Assembly (NCBI RefSeq): GCF_965223285.1
Contig: NZ_OZ244997.1
Coordinates: 4,526,001-4,590,000 of the forward strand
Direction of reading: 5' to 3'
DNA length: 64,000 nt
Source: Leptofilum sp965223285
GTDB lineage: Bacteria > Chloroflexota > Anaerolineae > Promineifilales > Promineifilaceae
This document shows positions 21,704 through 31,704 of this stretch, piece after piece. The notes below the pieces were generated by a model. It searched no databases. It saw only the letters and a list, made by a program, of their open reading frames with translations, and had not been told where the DNA came from. A program made the position numbers and the translations under genes. Within the stretch, counting starts at the first letter, position 1. The number at the start of each line of letters is the position of its first letter.

Positions 21704-24700
21704 ATGTTGCAGTTGCAGCGAATATCACATAAATCAAGTAGCTTTGCTCGACCCCGTGTTTTCTTCAGTTGGGCCAAAAACAAGATGGTTTTATTGGTTT
21801 TGCTAATAAGTTTCTTTGCGCCAATGAGCGTCTTTGCTGCTGCCCCGGTATTTACAGCTAACGGGCCATTTTCCATCACGGAAAACAGCTCAACAGGAAC
21901 GTTAGTAGGGCAGGTGGTGGCTACAGATGCAACCAGCTATGCCATTACGGCTGGTAATGGCACGGGCAGCGGGGCATTTACCATCGATAACAGCGGTATT
22001 CTCCGTGTGGCCGACGGAACCCAAGTTGATTATGAAACGACTCCTCAATTTTCATTAACTGTTGAAGCAACCAATACAGACGGTACAACGCCCGCAACCG
22101 TTATTATCAATGTGCAAAATGTGAACGATCCGCCGCAAATGGATCAAGGCTTTTACGAATTCAACATCGATGAGAATCTGCCCAACAGTAGTTTGGTCGG
22201 GACTGTTTCTGCCACGGATAATGATCCTGGCGATACTATCGTTTATAGTCTTGTACCTGGCCCCGTCACCGCTTTTGCTATTGATAGTGATGATGGCGAA
22301 ATCAGGATTGTAGATACGGCTCAAATTGATTTTGAGTCGGGTACGATCTTGTACACCATCTATGTGCTGGCGAGTGACGGTGGTTTGAGCGATATTGCCC
22401 CCGTTATTATTACCATCAACGATGCGAATGATGCGCCCGTTGCGGTGAATGACGGCACGTATAATGCCACAGAAGATACCCAGTTAAATGTCAATGTGGT
22501 GGCCAATGGCGTCTTGGCTAATGATACCGATCAAGACCAGAATCCAGTTGATACATTATCGGCCGTACTGGATACTCAACCAGCCAACGGTACCGTCACG
22601 CTCAATGCAAATGGTACATTTACCTATATGCCTGCATCCCAGTTTGACGGCACAGATTCCTTTACCTACCATGCCAATGACGGTTTTGCCGATTCCAACA
22701 TTGCCACCGTGACCATTAACGTTACCGGCACCAATGATAACCCCACCGCCAACAGTGATACATACGCAACCGATGAAGATACGGTGCGCACTGTTTCCCT
22801 TCCGGCGGATGGTCTGCTTGACAATGATACTGACCCGGAGAACGATCCTCTAACCGTTACGGGTTTTGATGCAACAAGTTCGATGGGAGCGGCCGTTTCG
22901 GTGAATGCTGACGGTACATTTAGCTATGATCCAACTGGTTCGGCCACCATTCAAGCCCTTGATGCAGGCGATACTACGTCAGACTCCTTTGATTACACAA
23001 TATCCGATGGCGACACAGGAACGGATACCGGAACTGTCACAATTAACTTGACTGGCGTGAACGACGCTCCTGTTGCTTCGGGTGACGGACCTTACAATGC
23101 GACCGAAGATGTGCAATTGAATATCAATAGAGCCGCTGGCGTGTTGGCCAACGATACTGATGTAGATACGGATGATGTGGGAACCCTGACGGCCGTAATA
23201 AACACAACAACTAGCAATGGAACCTTGACCCTTAACCCCAATGGCAGTTTCACTTACACGCCCAATGCCAATTATAATGGCTCAGACTCCTTCACCTATT
23301 TTGCCAACGACGGCACCGTTAATTCTGGCAGTGCTACCGTAACAATCAACATTGCCAGCCAGGACGATGACCCCAACGCGGCAGATGACGGCTATACGGT
23401 GGACGAGAATTCTAGCAACAACACATTAATGGTGCTGAGCAACGATACTGATCCTGATAATGTTAGTGAGACATTTACGATTACGGCCGTTGATAATCCC
23501 ACCACGCAAAATGGTGTGGCAACTATTAATGGCAGCACTATTTTGTATACGCCTCAAGCAGGGTTTGTCGGTACAGATACGTTTACATACACTATTGAAG
23601 ACAGTACAAATCGTTCTGATACAGCTACCGTTACCATCACGGTGCAAGATGTAAATGAGGACCCCATTATTGACCAGGTAAGCCCGCAAAGCATCTCTGT
23701 TGATGAAGATGGAACGCTTTCACCGCTATTGAATTTAACCGCTAGCGATGGAGATGCAGATAGCTTAACCTGGAGCATCCATGATCAGGGCAATATTGGT
23801 ACTGCCAGCTTTTCTGGGGGCAATACAGGCACATCGGTGAATGTAGATTATGCGCCCAATGCCAATATGAATGGCTCCGACTCGTTTGTAGTGCGCGTCA
23901 GCGACGGGCGCGGCGGCACAGATGATATCACCGTCAATGTAACCATTAATGAAACCAATGATGATCCAACTGCCGTAGATGATTACCCCAGCGTTGATGA
24001 GCAGAGCAGCAACAACACACTCTATCCCTTGCTGAATGATGATATTTACCCCGATACAGGCGAAAGGTTGACGATTACGGCCGTTGGCCCTACAGACAAT
24101 GGCGGGACGGTCAGTATTATCGGTGGTGTTGGTGGCACAAGCCTTTCTTACACGCCGGATGTTTCCTTTATTGGAACTGAGACGTTTACCTACACCATCA
24201 GCGACGGCCGTACCGGCACTGACACTGCCACCATCAACGTAAGCGTGGATGATGTGAACTTCCCGCCAGAAATAACGGAAGGCACTTCCACTAGTGTAAC
24301 GATGGACGAGGATGGGAACCCGACACCGTTTAACCTGACGCTTAACGCCACTGATCCAGATGCCGACAGTCTAACCTGGGGAGTTCAAAGCCAGGCTAGC
24401 AACGGCATTGCATCTGTAAGCGGCACAGGTGCATCCAAAGCCATTAGCTATACACCCTTAGCCAATTACAATGGCAGTGATAGCTTTATGATTCTGGTAA
24501 CGGATGGTAACGGTGGTGCAGACGCGATTACGGTCAATGTGACCATCAACCCAATCAATGATGATCCGGTTGCCGTGGATGACACCAGTGCAACGCCCCC
24601 CGATACGGCCGTTACCATAAACGTGTTAGACAATGACACTGATCCTGAAGATGATAGTTTGACGATTACGGCCGTTACCCAGGGCAGCAAGGGCAGCGTC

Positions 24701-25381
24701 ACCCACGACGGCAGCACCCTTACCTACACCCCTAATCCTGGCGAAGTTGGCACTGATACCTTCACCTACACCATCAGCGACGGCACGACGGGCAGCGATA
24801 CTGGCACCGTTACAATACAGCTGGGTTTATATGAGGTATTCATGCCAGCCATCACCAATAACTTTGTAAATGCTCCTGATCTGGTAGTAACCAATATCAT
24901 TGCCAGCAGCGACCTTATTGAAGTTGTCATTGAAAATCAGGGAACGCAGGCAACCAGCAGTGGCTTTTGGGTTGATCTTTACATTGCGCCAGACCCGGTG
25001 CCAACACATGCAAACGAAATTTGGTCAGATGTCGGTACCGAAGGCATTGTGTGGGGGGTAGATGTTGCCATCCCTGCTGGCGGCTCACTCACGTTAACCT
25101 ACAGCACGGACCCTGGCGCACTCAATTTGTATTATTCAGAAGCGAATAGCAGCTACGGTGGCAGTTTGCCTGACGGCGCTTCGGTGTATGCCCAGGTAGA
25201 TTCAGCTCACCTTTCCACCACCTACGGTGGGGTACTGGAAACACACGAGATTTTGGGTGAACCATATAACAACGTGAGTTCAGAATTTATATCTGGCGAT
25301 GCTTTGCCATTCGAGAATGATCAGGATGATCCGTTGGAAGCACAATTTATTGGGCAACCGTTAGCGTTGCCACTCCGGTAA
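21704..25381 (+). CDS. Giant secreted cadherin/Ig-like repeat surface protein
   Basis: A 1225-residue exported protein. The signal segment is MVLLVLLISFFAPMSVFAAA at about residues 28-47, after a basic leader; an internal Met start is possible. Two cadherin-like repeats follow (FSITENSSTGTLVGQVVATD; FNIDENLPNSSLVGTVSATD). Then come about eight tandem cadherin-like/Ig (VCBS-type) domains of 90-100 residues. Each has a DEDT or DENSS opening, VLANDTD and a GTDTFTYTISDG closing strand. The C-terminal about 180 residues (ITNNFVNAPDLVVTNIIASS) look like a CARDB-type domain. Such proteins bind calcium and act in adhesion or cell-surface layers. No LPXTG or other sorting signal is visible. Confidence 0.9.
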   Translation: MLQLQRISHKSSSFARPRVFFSWAKNKMVLLVLLISFFAPMSVFAAAPVFTANGPFSITENSSTGTLVGQVVATDATSYAITAGNGTGSGAFTIDNSGILRVADGTQVDYETTPQFSLTVEATNTDGTTPATVIINVQNVNDPPQMDQGFYEFNIDENLPNSSLVGTVSATDNDPGDTIVYSLVPGPVTAFAIDSDDGEIRIVDTAQIDFESGTILYTIYVLASDGGLSDIAPVIITINDANDAPVAVNDGTYNATEDTQLNVNVVANGVLANDTDQDQNPVDTLSAVLDTQPANGTVTLNANGTFTYMPASQFDGTDSFTYHANDGFADSNIATVTINVTGTNDNPTANSDTYATDEDTVRTVSLPADGLLDNDTDPENDPLTVTGFDATSSMGAAVSVNADGTFSYDPTGSATIQALDAGDTTSDSFDYTISDGDTGTDTGTVTINLTGVNDAPVASGDGPYNATEDVQLNINRAAGVLANDTDVDTDDVGTLTAVINTTTSNGTLTLNPNGSFTYTPNANYNGSDSFTYFANDGTVNSGSATVTINIASQDDDPNAADDGYTVDENSSNNTLMVLSNDTDPDNVSETFTITAVDNPTTQNGVATINGSTILYTPQAGFVGTDTFTYTIEDSTNRSDTATVTITVQDVNEDPIIDQVSPQSISVDEDGTLSPLLNLTASDGDADSLTWSIHDQGNIGTASFSGGNTGTSVNVDYAPNANMNGSDSFVVRVSDGRGGTDDITVNVTINETNDDPTAVDDYPSVDEQSSNNTLYPLLNDDIYPDTGERLTITAVGPTDNGGTVSIIGGVGGTSLSYTPDVSFIGTETFTYTISDGRTGTDTATINVSVDDVNFPPEITEGTSTSVTMDEDGNPTPFNLTLNATDPDADSLTWGVQSQASNGIASVSGTGASKAISYTPLANYNGSDSFMILVTDGNGGADAITVNVTINPINDDPVAVDDTSATPPDTAVTINVLDNDTDPEDDSLTITAVTQGSKGSVTHDGSTLTYTPNPGEVGTDTFTYTISDGTTGSDTGTVTIQLGLYEVFMPAITNNFVNAPDLVVTNIIASSDLIEVVIENQGTQATSSGFWVDLYIAPDPVPTHANEIWSDVGTEGIVWGVDVAIPAGGSLTLTYSTDPGALNLYYSEANSSYGGSLPDGASVYAQVDSAHLSTTYGGVLETHEILGEPYNNVSSEFISGDALPFENDQDDPLEAQFIGQPLALPLR

Positions 25382-25471
25382 ATAAATATGGTTTGCTCGG
25401 TTAAGAGTTAGCGTTAGATAAAGCAAGCTATTTTGTAACACAATCATCACTTTGATGAGGGAGCTTTGAAA

Positions 25472-25999
25472 ATGAAACAAGGACAATATGGAATCGGCCG
25501 AATTGGTATTTACTATCTCATAGGACTATTTAGCCTGGCAGCATTTGGTTTGTTGTTGGTTGCTGCTGGCTCGGCCACGGCCGATGGGTATGAACTGCCA
25601 CCACGTGAAGATGCACCCGAAACGCCAATCACAGATTTGCCTGTTGTGGCGACTGGACAAGGAGCGCGGATGCATTTGCAGGCGCACTTTAGCCAAAATT
25701 GGCCCTGGGAAAGTATGCATTGGCAAGAAGATTTATGGCTTAAGGTGCAATGGCTGGATGAAGATGGCGTTTGGCAAGATGTGGCGGGCTGGCAAGGGTC
25801 GTTAGATGCCATTCAACAAAAAGAGGATTGGGTGGGCATGAAAGAGTTCTGGTTTGCCGATGCCCAGCTAGGCACGGGGCCGTACCGCTGGCAGATGTTT
25901 GCGGTTGATGACGGCCGTTTGCTCAACACCAGCGATCCGTTTTACTTACCGACCAAAAGCGGCGATCTCATGGCCCTGGACTTGATGCTGCAACCGTAA
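25472..25999 (+). CDS. Exported or membrane-anchored small protein, unknown
   Basis: A 175-residue protein starting MKQGQYGIGRIGIYYLIGLF. It has one hydrophobic segment at about 11-33, followed by ATADGYELPPRED, compatible with a cleaved signal peptide. The rest is Trp-rich (FSQNWPWESMHWQEDLWLKV, VWQDVAGWQGSL, EFWFADAQLGTGPYRWQMF) and looks like a single beta-sandwich. No family recognised. AGGGAG upstream and ATG 25472 decide the start over TTG 25466. It follows the giant surface protein by 90 bases and may share its transcript, so it could be an accessory surface protein. Confidence 0.72.
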   Translation: MKQGQYGIGRIGIYYLIGLFSLAAFGLLLVAAGSATADGYELPPREDAPETPITDLPVVATGQGARMHLQAHFSQNWPWESMHWQEDLWLKVQWLDEDGVWQDVAGWQGSLDAIQQKEDWVGMKEFWFADAQLGTGPYRWQMFAVDDGRLLNTSDPFYLPTKSGDLMALDLMLQP

Positions 26000-26023
26000 A
26001 TAGGCTGTTAGAAGAAAATTTTG

Positions 26024-26059
26024 AGCCTGGTGCTGCAATTTGTGGTGCCAGGCTTTTTT
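26024..26059 (+). terminator. Intrinsic terminator upstream of ctaG
   Basis: AGCCTGG (26024-26030) pairs with CCAGGCT (26048-26054), followed by TTTTT. It ends the surface-protein transcript and shows that the ctaG-like gene must start downstream, at 26132. Confidence 0.85.
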
Positions 26060-26131
26060 GTTGCCTCTGTCCAATTGTTGAGTTGTGCTAAAATAAATTT
26101 TGGATTCAGCAACGGACAACAGGTGCAATTA

Positions 26132-27025
26132 ATGACGGTATTGGATATAGTGATTGGTGTGGCGTTGGCAACGGCCGTAATGCTCTATTTGCGTGGTTGG
26201 CAGCGTCAAGCACAAGCTGGGTCAGGCACCCTGCTGTCACAGCCAGGGCGTATCTTCACCTTTGCGCTGGCTAGCTTGTTGCTGGCAGGTGCCTTGTTTT
26301 CGCCACTGCACAGCATGGCCGCACGTTACTTTTCCTTCCACGTTTTGCAGCGACTGTTGTTCATATCGCTCATTCCGCTTTGCTTTCTTAGTGGCAACCC
26401 CTGGCCTATATTGCATGCGGGTCTGCCGCGTCGGTTTCAAGAAGCGTTGCAGCAGCTTCCCCAGAATGCCCCCAGTTTCTATTCTATTTTGATGATGGCT
26501 ATGCGGCCGCTACTGGTCTGGTTTATGTTTGCCGCTACGTTTTGGTTGTGGCATGACGTTCAACTGAATCAGCTATTGTTGCAAAATCGGTGGCTTCATC
26601 GTTTAGAGAACCTGACACTTGTGGGAACGGCCGTTCTCTACTGGTGGCATATTTTAGCAGTGTCACCCCGGCTGCATTCTCCGCTGCCGCTGCTGTGGCG
26701 GGTTGGGTACGCCGCGCTCGGCGCATCGCCCATAAAGTTGGTTGGCCTGGTGCTGTTATTTTCAGGAACGGCCGTCTACGAATATCCCGCTGAACTCCAT
26801 CTGAACACTGCTGCCTTAGACATTACCGACCAAAGTTTGGGCGCAGGTCTTGTCTGGGTTTTCGGCGGCATTGTGTTTACGTGGACGGCCGTCTTGCTCA
26901 TGCGGGATTGGCTAAAAGACGAAGATGACAAGCCCAAACTTCCAGAATCAGTCTGGTCTACAGAAGAAGCAATGTTGGCTCCCGGATTTGGAAATACCTC
27001 AGCCTATGCCCCGCCATCAAAATAG
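26132..27025 (+). CDS. ctaG: CtaG-type cytochrome c oxidase assembly protein
   Basis: A 297-residue multi-pass membrane protein of the caa3-type CtaG family, linked to copper delivery and assembly of cytochrome oxidase. It has about seven hydrophobic segments. Conserved His, Trp and Pro residues occur in FSPLHSMAARYFSFHVLQRL, FWLWHDVQLNQLL, LYWWHILAVSPRL and EYPAELHLNTAALDITDQSL. MTVLDIV at 26132 is chosen because the open frame upstream runs through a terminator hairpin. No cytochrome oxidase subunit genes lie next to it. Confidence 0.85.
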   Translation: MTVLDIVIGVALATAVMLYLRGWQRQAQAGSGTLLSQPGRIFTFALASLLLAGALFSPLHSMAARYFSFHVLQRLLFISLIPLCFLSGNPWPILHAGLPRRFQEALQQLPQNAPSFYSILMMAMRPLLVWFMFAATFWLWHDVQLNQLLLQNRWLHRLENLTLVGTAVLYWWHILAVSPRLHSPLPLLWRVGYAALGASPIKLVGLVLLFSGTAVYEYPAELHLNTAALDITDQSLGAGLVWVFGGIVFTWTAVLLMRDWLKDEDDKPKLPESVWSTEEAMLAPGFGNTSAYAPPSK

Positions 27026-27089
27026 CTTGTCAAAAAATGGCAAATCGTCTAATGTATCAACTGCTAGGCAAAAAAAATGAGGGTGAACC

Positions 27090-27599
27090 ATGTCCAAATC
27101 CAAATATGAAGAGTTGATACAAAGCTATAGCTTTGCACGAAAGTCATTTCGAGATTATGAGGAAACCTGCCGCAACTTTGCGCGTGACCTTGTCTTTGGC
27201 ATGGTGGAATATTTTGAATGGCCGCAAGAACGTGAAATCACGTATATTCCGCTTGGTGAAGACCTAGACCCCAATAACAAATTCTATGCCCTGGCTGGGG
27301 CCATGCGCATGGATGCTCAATCTTTTTGGCACTTTGGCGTAGAACTAAACCTCATGGAAGCATCAGGCGCGTATCCGCTCTCGTTGGTTCTTAGCTTCTT
27401 CATTAAAAAGGTAGGGCCAAACTTTATTGTCAAACTAGGCCCAAACGGCCGTGAAATCAAAATCCCAGAAGATAAGCGGGGTGAATTGGAGCCATTTTAC
27501 GAAGCTGTGTTCCGGCAAATAAAAGAATTTCTGGCGAAACGGTATGTGCAGGCGATAGCTGGCCAGGAAAAGGAATATGGTTTTATCACGTTGTTGTAA
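27090..27599 (+). CDS. Hypothetical soluble protein
   Basis: A 169-residue protein. A helical N-terminus (MSKSKYEELIQSYSFARKSF, then ETCRNFARDLVFGM) is followed by a strand-rich core. The core contains ITYIPLGEDLDPNNKFYALA, SFWHFGVELNLMEASGAYPL and FFIKKVGPNFIVKLGPNG. A C-terminal helix (FRQIKEFLAKRYVQAI) closes it. There is no signal peptide, membrane segment or Cys motif. I do not recognise the family and the neighbours give no functional hint. Confidence 0.7.
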   Translation: MSKSKYEELIQSYSFARKSFRDYEETCRNFARDLVFGMVEYFEWPQEREITYIPLGEDLDPNNKFYALAGAMRMDAQSFWHFGVELNLMEASGAYPLSLVLSFFIKKVGPNFIVKLGPNGREIKIPEDKRGELEPFYEAVFRQIKEFLAKRYVQAIAGQEKEYGFITLL

Positions 27600-27682
27600 A
27601 GTGCAGCTTAGAATTTAACAGCCGTAATCACAAAAACGTTGCAGGCGTTGTGCTGCGTTCCAGTTAAATAACCCGAAATTCC

Positions 27683-28534
27683 ATGACGACTTTATTAACC
27701 AGCTTGCAAAACTCGCGCATCAAAAACATTCTCAAGCTACAAAACAGACGGTACCGAGATGCTCAGCAGATGACAGTTGTCGAAGGCATCCGCGAGATAA
27801 ATTCTGCTTTACAAAGCGGCATTGTGCCGCACGAAGCATATGTTTGCCCGGAACTTATCACCGATGCGGCGGAAAAGGCCGTTTATTCCCAGCTTCAATC
27901 TTTAGCCCAAACCACCAACATGGCCCTGTTTACCGTAACGCCAGAGCTTTTTGCCAAAGCAGCGTACCGGGGCCAAAGTGGTGGCATATTGCTGACCATC
28001 CCTTATCTCCACCAAACGCTTAAAACATTGTCGCTTCCCGAAGCCCCGCTCCTACTCGTCATTGATGGTGGTGAAAAGCCGGGCAACCTCGGTGCCATTT
28101 TGCGCACGGCCGATGCGGCTGGTGTGGATGCCGTGATTGTGACCAGCCAACCGGACAATCGCGGGACCGATATTCATAATCCCAACGTCGTTCGGGCTAG
28201 CCTGGGGGCACTGTTCACCCGCCCAGTTGTAGAAGTGCCAGCCGATGAACTGCTCCCCTGGCTGCACCAACATGAAATCGCAGTTGCCGTACTCACGCCA
28301 GAAGGCGAACGGCCGTACACACAAACCAATCTTCGCGGCAAAATAGCACTAGTTATGGGCAGCGAAGCATACGGCGTACATCCCTTTTGGTTGTCCCATG
28401 CCGACATCCGCCTGAAAATTCCGATGTTTGGTACCATAGATAGCTTGAATTTGTCAGTGGCAACGGCCGTTGTTGTATTTGAGGCTGTTCGCCAGCGCCA
28501 AGAAACTGCACCTGGTACAAGCGAGGCTCAGTAA
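27683..28534 (+). CDS. TrmH/SpoU-family rRNA or tRNA 2'-O-methyltransferase
   Basis: A 283-residue SPOUT methyltransferase. An N-terminal substrate-binding domain (SRIKNILKLQNRRYRDAQQM, VVEGIREI) is followed by the SpoU knot. The knot motifs are DGGEKPGNLGAILRTADAAG (motif 1), ALVMGSEAYGVHPFWL (motif 2) and IPMFGTIDSLNLSVATAVVV (motif 3). They bind S-adenosylmethionine in the trefoil knot. The overall layout is RlmB/TsnR-like, so 23S rRNA is the likely substrate. The next gene starts ten bases downstream. Confidence 0.93.
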   Translation: MTTLLTSLQNSRIKNILKLQNRRYRDAQQMTVVEGIREINSALQSGIVPHEAYVCPELITDAAEKAVYSQLQSLAQTTNMALFTVTPELFAKAAYRGQSGGILLTIPYLHQTLKTLSLPEAPLLLVIDGGEKPGNLGAILRTADAAGVDAVIVTSQPDNRGTDIHNPNVVRASLGALFTRPVVEVPADELLPWLHQHEIAVAVLTPEGERPYTQTNLRGKIALVMGSEAYGVHPFWLSHADIRLKIPMFGTIDSLNLSVATAVVVFEAVRQRQETAPGTSEAQ

Positions 28535-28543
28535 ATACACCAT

Positions 28544-29305
28544 ATGCGAATTGCGCTAATCTCAGACATTCACGGGAATCTAGTCTCTTTTGAGGCCGTT
28601 TTGGCTGACATTGACCGTCAGAGCGTTGACGAGATCATCTTTCTTGGCGATGCGGCGACATTAGGCCCACAACCCCATGAAGTATTACAGCTTTTACGCG
28701 ATCTCGACTGCCCCTGTATCATTGGTAACCACGAAACATACCTGTTCAGACCCTCGTTGGGGCAAGCCTACATGCGCGGAACCCAATGGTTCAATGACGT
28801 GCTAACCTGGTGCCGAGCACGACTAACGCCAGAAGATTACCAATTCATGCGCTCTTTTCAGCCGATGCTCAAAGTCAAGTTGGAAGGAGATAGTACGCTT
28901 ATCTGCTTTCACGGCTCACCCCGTCGACATACAGACAATATTTTTGCTACAACCCCCTCGGAAAAAGTCAACGAAATGCTAACCGGCCGTCGCGCTACCG
29001 TCATGGCCGGTGGTCATACTCACGTACAAATGCTTCGTCAGCATAATGGCATTTTACTTGTTAATGCAGGTAGTGTTGGCTTGCCTTTTGAGCAGATGCC
29101 TTTCACAGACCGTGGCCCTCGCGTAATGCCCTGGGCAGAGTACGCTATCATTACCTCAGAAGACAGCACCATTAGCGTAGATTTGCGTCGCGTGCCCGTC
29201 AATATGAGGGCTATCAGACAAGCAGGTATCGACGCCAGAATGCCAGAAACAAGTGATTGGCTACAAAACTGGATAACGCTTACCGAACTGCTCAACGAAA
29301 TATAA
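28544..29305 (+). CDS. Metallophosphoesterase, YfcE/MJ0936-like
   Basis: A 253-residue calcineurin-like phosphoesterase. Metal ligands are in MRIALISDIHGNLVSFEAVL, IIFLGDAATLGPQP, CIIGNHETYLF, ICFHGSPRRHTDN and VMAGGHTHVQMLR. It closes with LVNAGSVGLPFE. All dinuclear-centre residues are present. Members of this group hydrolyse phosphodiesters or small phosphate esters; the physiological substrate is unknown. It is in an operon with the methyltransferase, with a 9-base gap. Confidence 0.93.
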   Translation: MRIALISDIHGNLVSFEAVLADIDRQSVDEIIFLGDAATLGPQPHEVLQLLRDLDCPCIIGNHETYLFRPSLGQAYMRGTQWFNDVLTWCRARLTPEDYQFMRSFQPMLKVKLEGDSTLICFHGSPRRHTDNIFATTPSEKVNEMLTGRRATVMAGGHTHVQMLRQHNGILLVNAGSVGLPFEQMPFTDRGPRVMPWAEYAIITSEDSTISVDLRRVPVNMRAIRQAGIDARMPETSDWLQNWITLTELLNEI

Positions 29306-29589
29306 GACCTACAAAATTTAAAACGCTCAATAGCAATACTTGGCCTGCGGGAAGCATCCAAAAGCCCCGATTCCTTGGATGGCTCGATAATTGGTTTGGC
29401 AGACCAGCATATGTTTTCTCAATTTAGGTGCATAATATCAGCTAAAAATTGAAAAATGTCATGGTTTTCCCTTAAGTGGTTGCTAGTTTTAGTACCATGA
29501 CGATAATTAACTTAGGTTCACACCTCAATTAACAAAATAACAAAACCAAACCTGATATTAACATAATGTATGCTCTGAAGGAGAGTTTT

Positions 29590-30573
29590 ATGTCAAGAAA
29601 AAACGTAAAAGTTGCTGTTACCGGCGCGGCTGGCAACATTGGTTATTCGCTTCTATTCCGCCTTGCTTCCGGTGAAGTATTTGGCGCAGACACAAAAATT
29701 TCGCTCCATTTGCTAGAAATCACGCCCGCATTGCCAGCTTTGGAAGGGGTGGTAATGGAATTGAACGATTGTGCTTTCCCACTTTTGGAGAGTGTCATCG
29801 TAACCGACAATGCAGAAACAGCCTTTGATGGTGTCAACTGGGCTTTGCTCGTTGGCTCAAAACCCCGTGGTGCTGGCATGGAGCGCGGTGACCTCATCCG
29901 TGAAAATGGCCCAATTTTTGTAGGACAGGGGCGCGCTCTAAACAAAGCCGCTAGCGATGCACGCGTTGTTGTGGTCGGCAATCCAGCAAATACCAATTGC
30001 CTTATTGCCATGAACAATTCTGATTTACCTAATGAGCGGTTTAGTGCGCTAACCCGCCTGGATCAGAATCGCGCTTATGCTCAGTTGGCGCAAAAGGCGG
30101 GCGTTCCGGTTAGCGCGGTACGTAATGTCACCATTTGGGGCAACCATAGTGCGACTCAATACCCGGATGCAGAGAATGCCAAGATAAATGGACAACCAGT
30201 AATGGAAGTCATTACCGACCATGATTGGCTACGGGGTGAGTTTATTACTACAGTGCAAAAGCGTGGTGCAGCAATTATTAAGGCACGTGGAAAATCATCC
30301 GCTGCATCTGCCGCGAATGCGACGTTGGACCATGTGATGAGCTTTGAAAGCAAAACACCAGAGGGTCATTGGTTTTCTGCGGCCGTTCCTTCTGATGGCA
30401 GCTATGGCATTGAAGAGGGGTTAATTTTCTCGGTACCAGTGACCAGCGATGGTGCTGGTGGCTACTCGATTGTTCAAGGGTTAACCTGGAGTGACTTTGC
30501 TCGCGAGAAAGTATCCATTACTGAAGAAGAGCTGAAAAACGAAAAATCGGTTGTAGCAGATCTGCTAAAGTAA
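29590..30573 (+). CDS. mdh: Malate dehydrogenase
   Basis: NAD-dependent oxidation of malate to oxaloacetate in the citric acid cycle. It is 327 residues long, of the cytosolic-eukaryotic/type-2 bacterial form. It has the Rossmann start VAVTGAAGNIGYSLLFRLAS, GSKPRGAGMERGDLIRENG (substrate-binding arginines), VVGNPANTNCLIAM and WGNHSATQYPDAENA with the catalytic His. ATG 29590 follows GAAGGAGAG. It stands alone, with 284 bases upstream and strong terminators downstream. It contains only a near-miss of the window's palindrome, unlike most long genes here. Confidence 0.97.
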   Translation: MSRKNVKVAVTGAAGNIGYSLLFRLASGEVFGADTKISLHLLEITPALPALEGVVMELNDCAFPLLESVIVTDNAETAFDGVNWALLVGSKPRGAGMERGDLIRENGPIFVGQGRALNKAASDARVVVVGNPANTNCLIAMNNSDLPNERFSALTRLDQNRAYAQLAQKAGVPVSAVRNVTIWGNHSATQYPDAENAKINGQPVMEVITDHDWLRGEFITTVQKRGAAIIKARGKSSAASAANATLDHVMSFESKTPEGHWFSAAVPSDGSYGIEEGLIFSVPVTSDGAGGYSIVQGLTWSDFAREKVSITEEELKNEKSVVADLLK

Positions 30574-30608
30574 AGTGCCGTGCGATGTAATTCAACTTTG
30601 TATTAAAG

Positions 30609-30646
30609 CATCCGATGCGTGTTACGCGCATCGGATGTTATTTTTT
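30609..30646 (+). terminator. Intrinsic terminator after mdh
   Basis: CATCCGATGCG pairs perfectly with CGCATCGGATG over a short loop, followed by TTATTTTTT. Confidence 0.92.
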
Positions 30647-30677
30647 GGCAAATCTGCCTTGTTCCTAAAATACAAAA

Positions 30678-30700
30678 AGCCTCGCCAAGCGAGGCTCTTT
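30678..30700. terminator. Second, compact terminator-like hairpin
   Basis: AGCCTCGCCAAGCGAGGCT is a nearly perfect stem, flanked by AAAAA on the left and TCTTT on the right. It could stop transcription in either direction as a back-up to the mdh terminator. Confidence 0.6.
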
Positions 30701-31034
30701 GCGGGAAGAGGAGAAGAAGGAGAAAAGAGGAAGTTAAGAGGATAAATATTTAAAAATACAATTTTGTTACAAATACCTCTACAAATCTAAAATCTAATAC
30801 AGCTTAACTATATCCAATAGTTTAGATTGGTTTAGCGAAATTGGTTGGTGACCCGGCTACATAGCAAATGTAAACTCTTTTACACTTTGATGATAAGTCA
30901 CAAAAATCTTGCCTAAGAGTGAGTCTCGTTGAAGTTTTTATGTAAACAAATATCCACCAATGCGCTCGCTTGTTGCAAGAACCTTCTAGTGACTTGCCCA
31001 GAGGATGATGTTGCAAAAAGGATCGGTGTAGTAG
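30701..31034. other. AT-rich intergenic stretch, nothing recognised
   Basis: 334 bases between the mdh terminators and mce. It has a purine-rich start (AGAGGAGAAGAAGGAGAAAA) and long A/T tracts. No open frame with protein-like composition and no clear hairpin is seen. The mce promoter must lie here, but I cannot place it. Confidence 0.5.
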
Positions 31035-31436
31035 ATGATAAAAAAAGTAAACCATATTGCGGTTGTTGTAGAAAACCTGGATGATGCGACAGCGTTTTGG
31101 GTAGATGCCCTTGGCTTAGAATTAGCACACAAGGAACATGTGGCCAGCCAGGCTGTGGACGTTGCTTTTTTGCCTGTTGGCAATACCAAGATTGAACTTC
31201 TGCAACCGACTGATGACGAGAGCGGCGTGGCAAAATATTTACAGAAGCGTGGGGCTGGAATGCATCATATCTGTTTTGAAGTGGACGATATTGAAGCAGC
31301 CTTGGCGAAGTTGAAGTCATTCGAAATCCAGCTAATCAATGACGTGCCTGCTGTGGGGTCAGACGGCCGTAAATTCGCTTTTATCCACCCGAAAGCTGCG
31401 AATGGGGTACTGGTTGAGTTGTACGAATTAAGCTAG
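31035..31436 (+). CDS. mce: Methylmalonyl-CoA epimerase
   Basis: A 133-residue glyoxalase-fold protein that interconverts (R)- and (S)-methylmalonyl-CoA in propionate metabolism. Family features are KVNHIAVVVENLDDATAFWV, ALGLELAHKEHVASQAVDVA, FLPVGNTKIELLQPTDDES, GAGMHHICFEVDDIEAAL and FIHPKAANGVLVELYE. Metal ligands are His8-type, Gln, His and the final Glu. No mutase gene adjoins it in the window. A long non-coding stretch follows. Confidence 0.95.
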   Translation: MIKKVNHIAVVVENLDDATAFWVDALGLELAHKEHVASQAVDVAFLPVGNTKIELLQPTDDESGVAKYLQKRGAGMHHICFEVDDIEAALAKLKSFEIQLINDVPAVGSDGRKFAFIHPKAANGVLVELYELS

Positions 31437-31704
31437 ATTCTGAGGGCATTGCTGGTTCTTGAAGAATGTCATAAGTCGCTTGTGACAAATGTCACTATTG
31501 ATTCAGCTTAAAGCTGTTATTATTGACGTATAAGCCGCCGTTAAAGATGAAACGGCAGAGTCAAAACATAATGTGTAATCTGGATTGTCTTGGTTTGTTG
31601 GACACATTTGTGACAGCACCAGCTTCCTAAAAATTTGTGGTTATGATTGCACTCCACAGCGTAAAATCTTACGACGGCTTAACTATCTGACTTGATTCTA
31701 AAGG

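Noticed and set aside
26021..26131. Longer N-terminus for the ctaG-like protein
   Set aside because: The extra region runs through an intrinsic terminator hairpin (26024-26059) and is not needed by the family.
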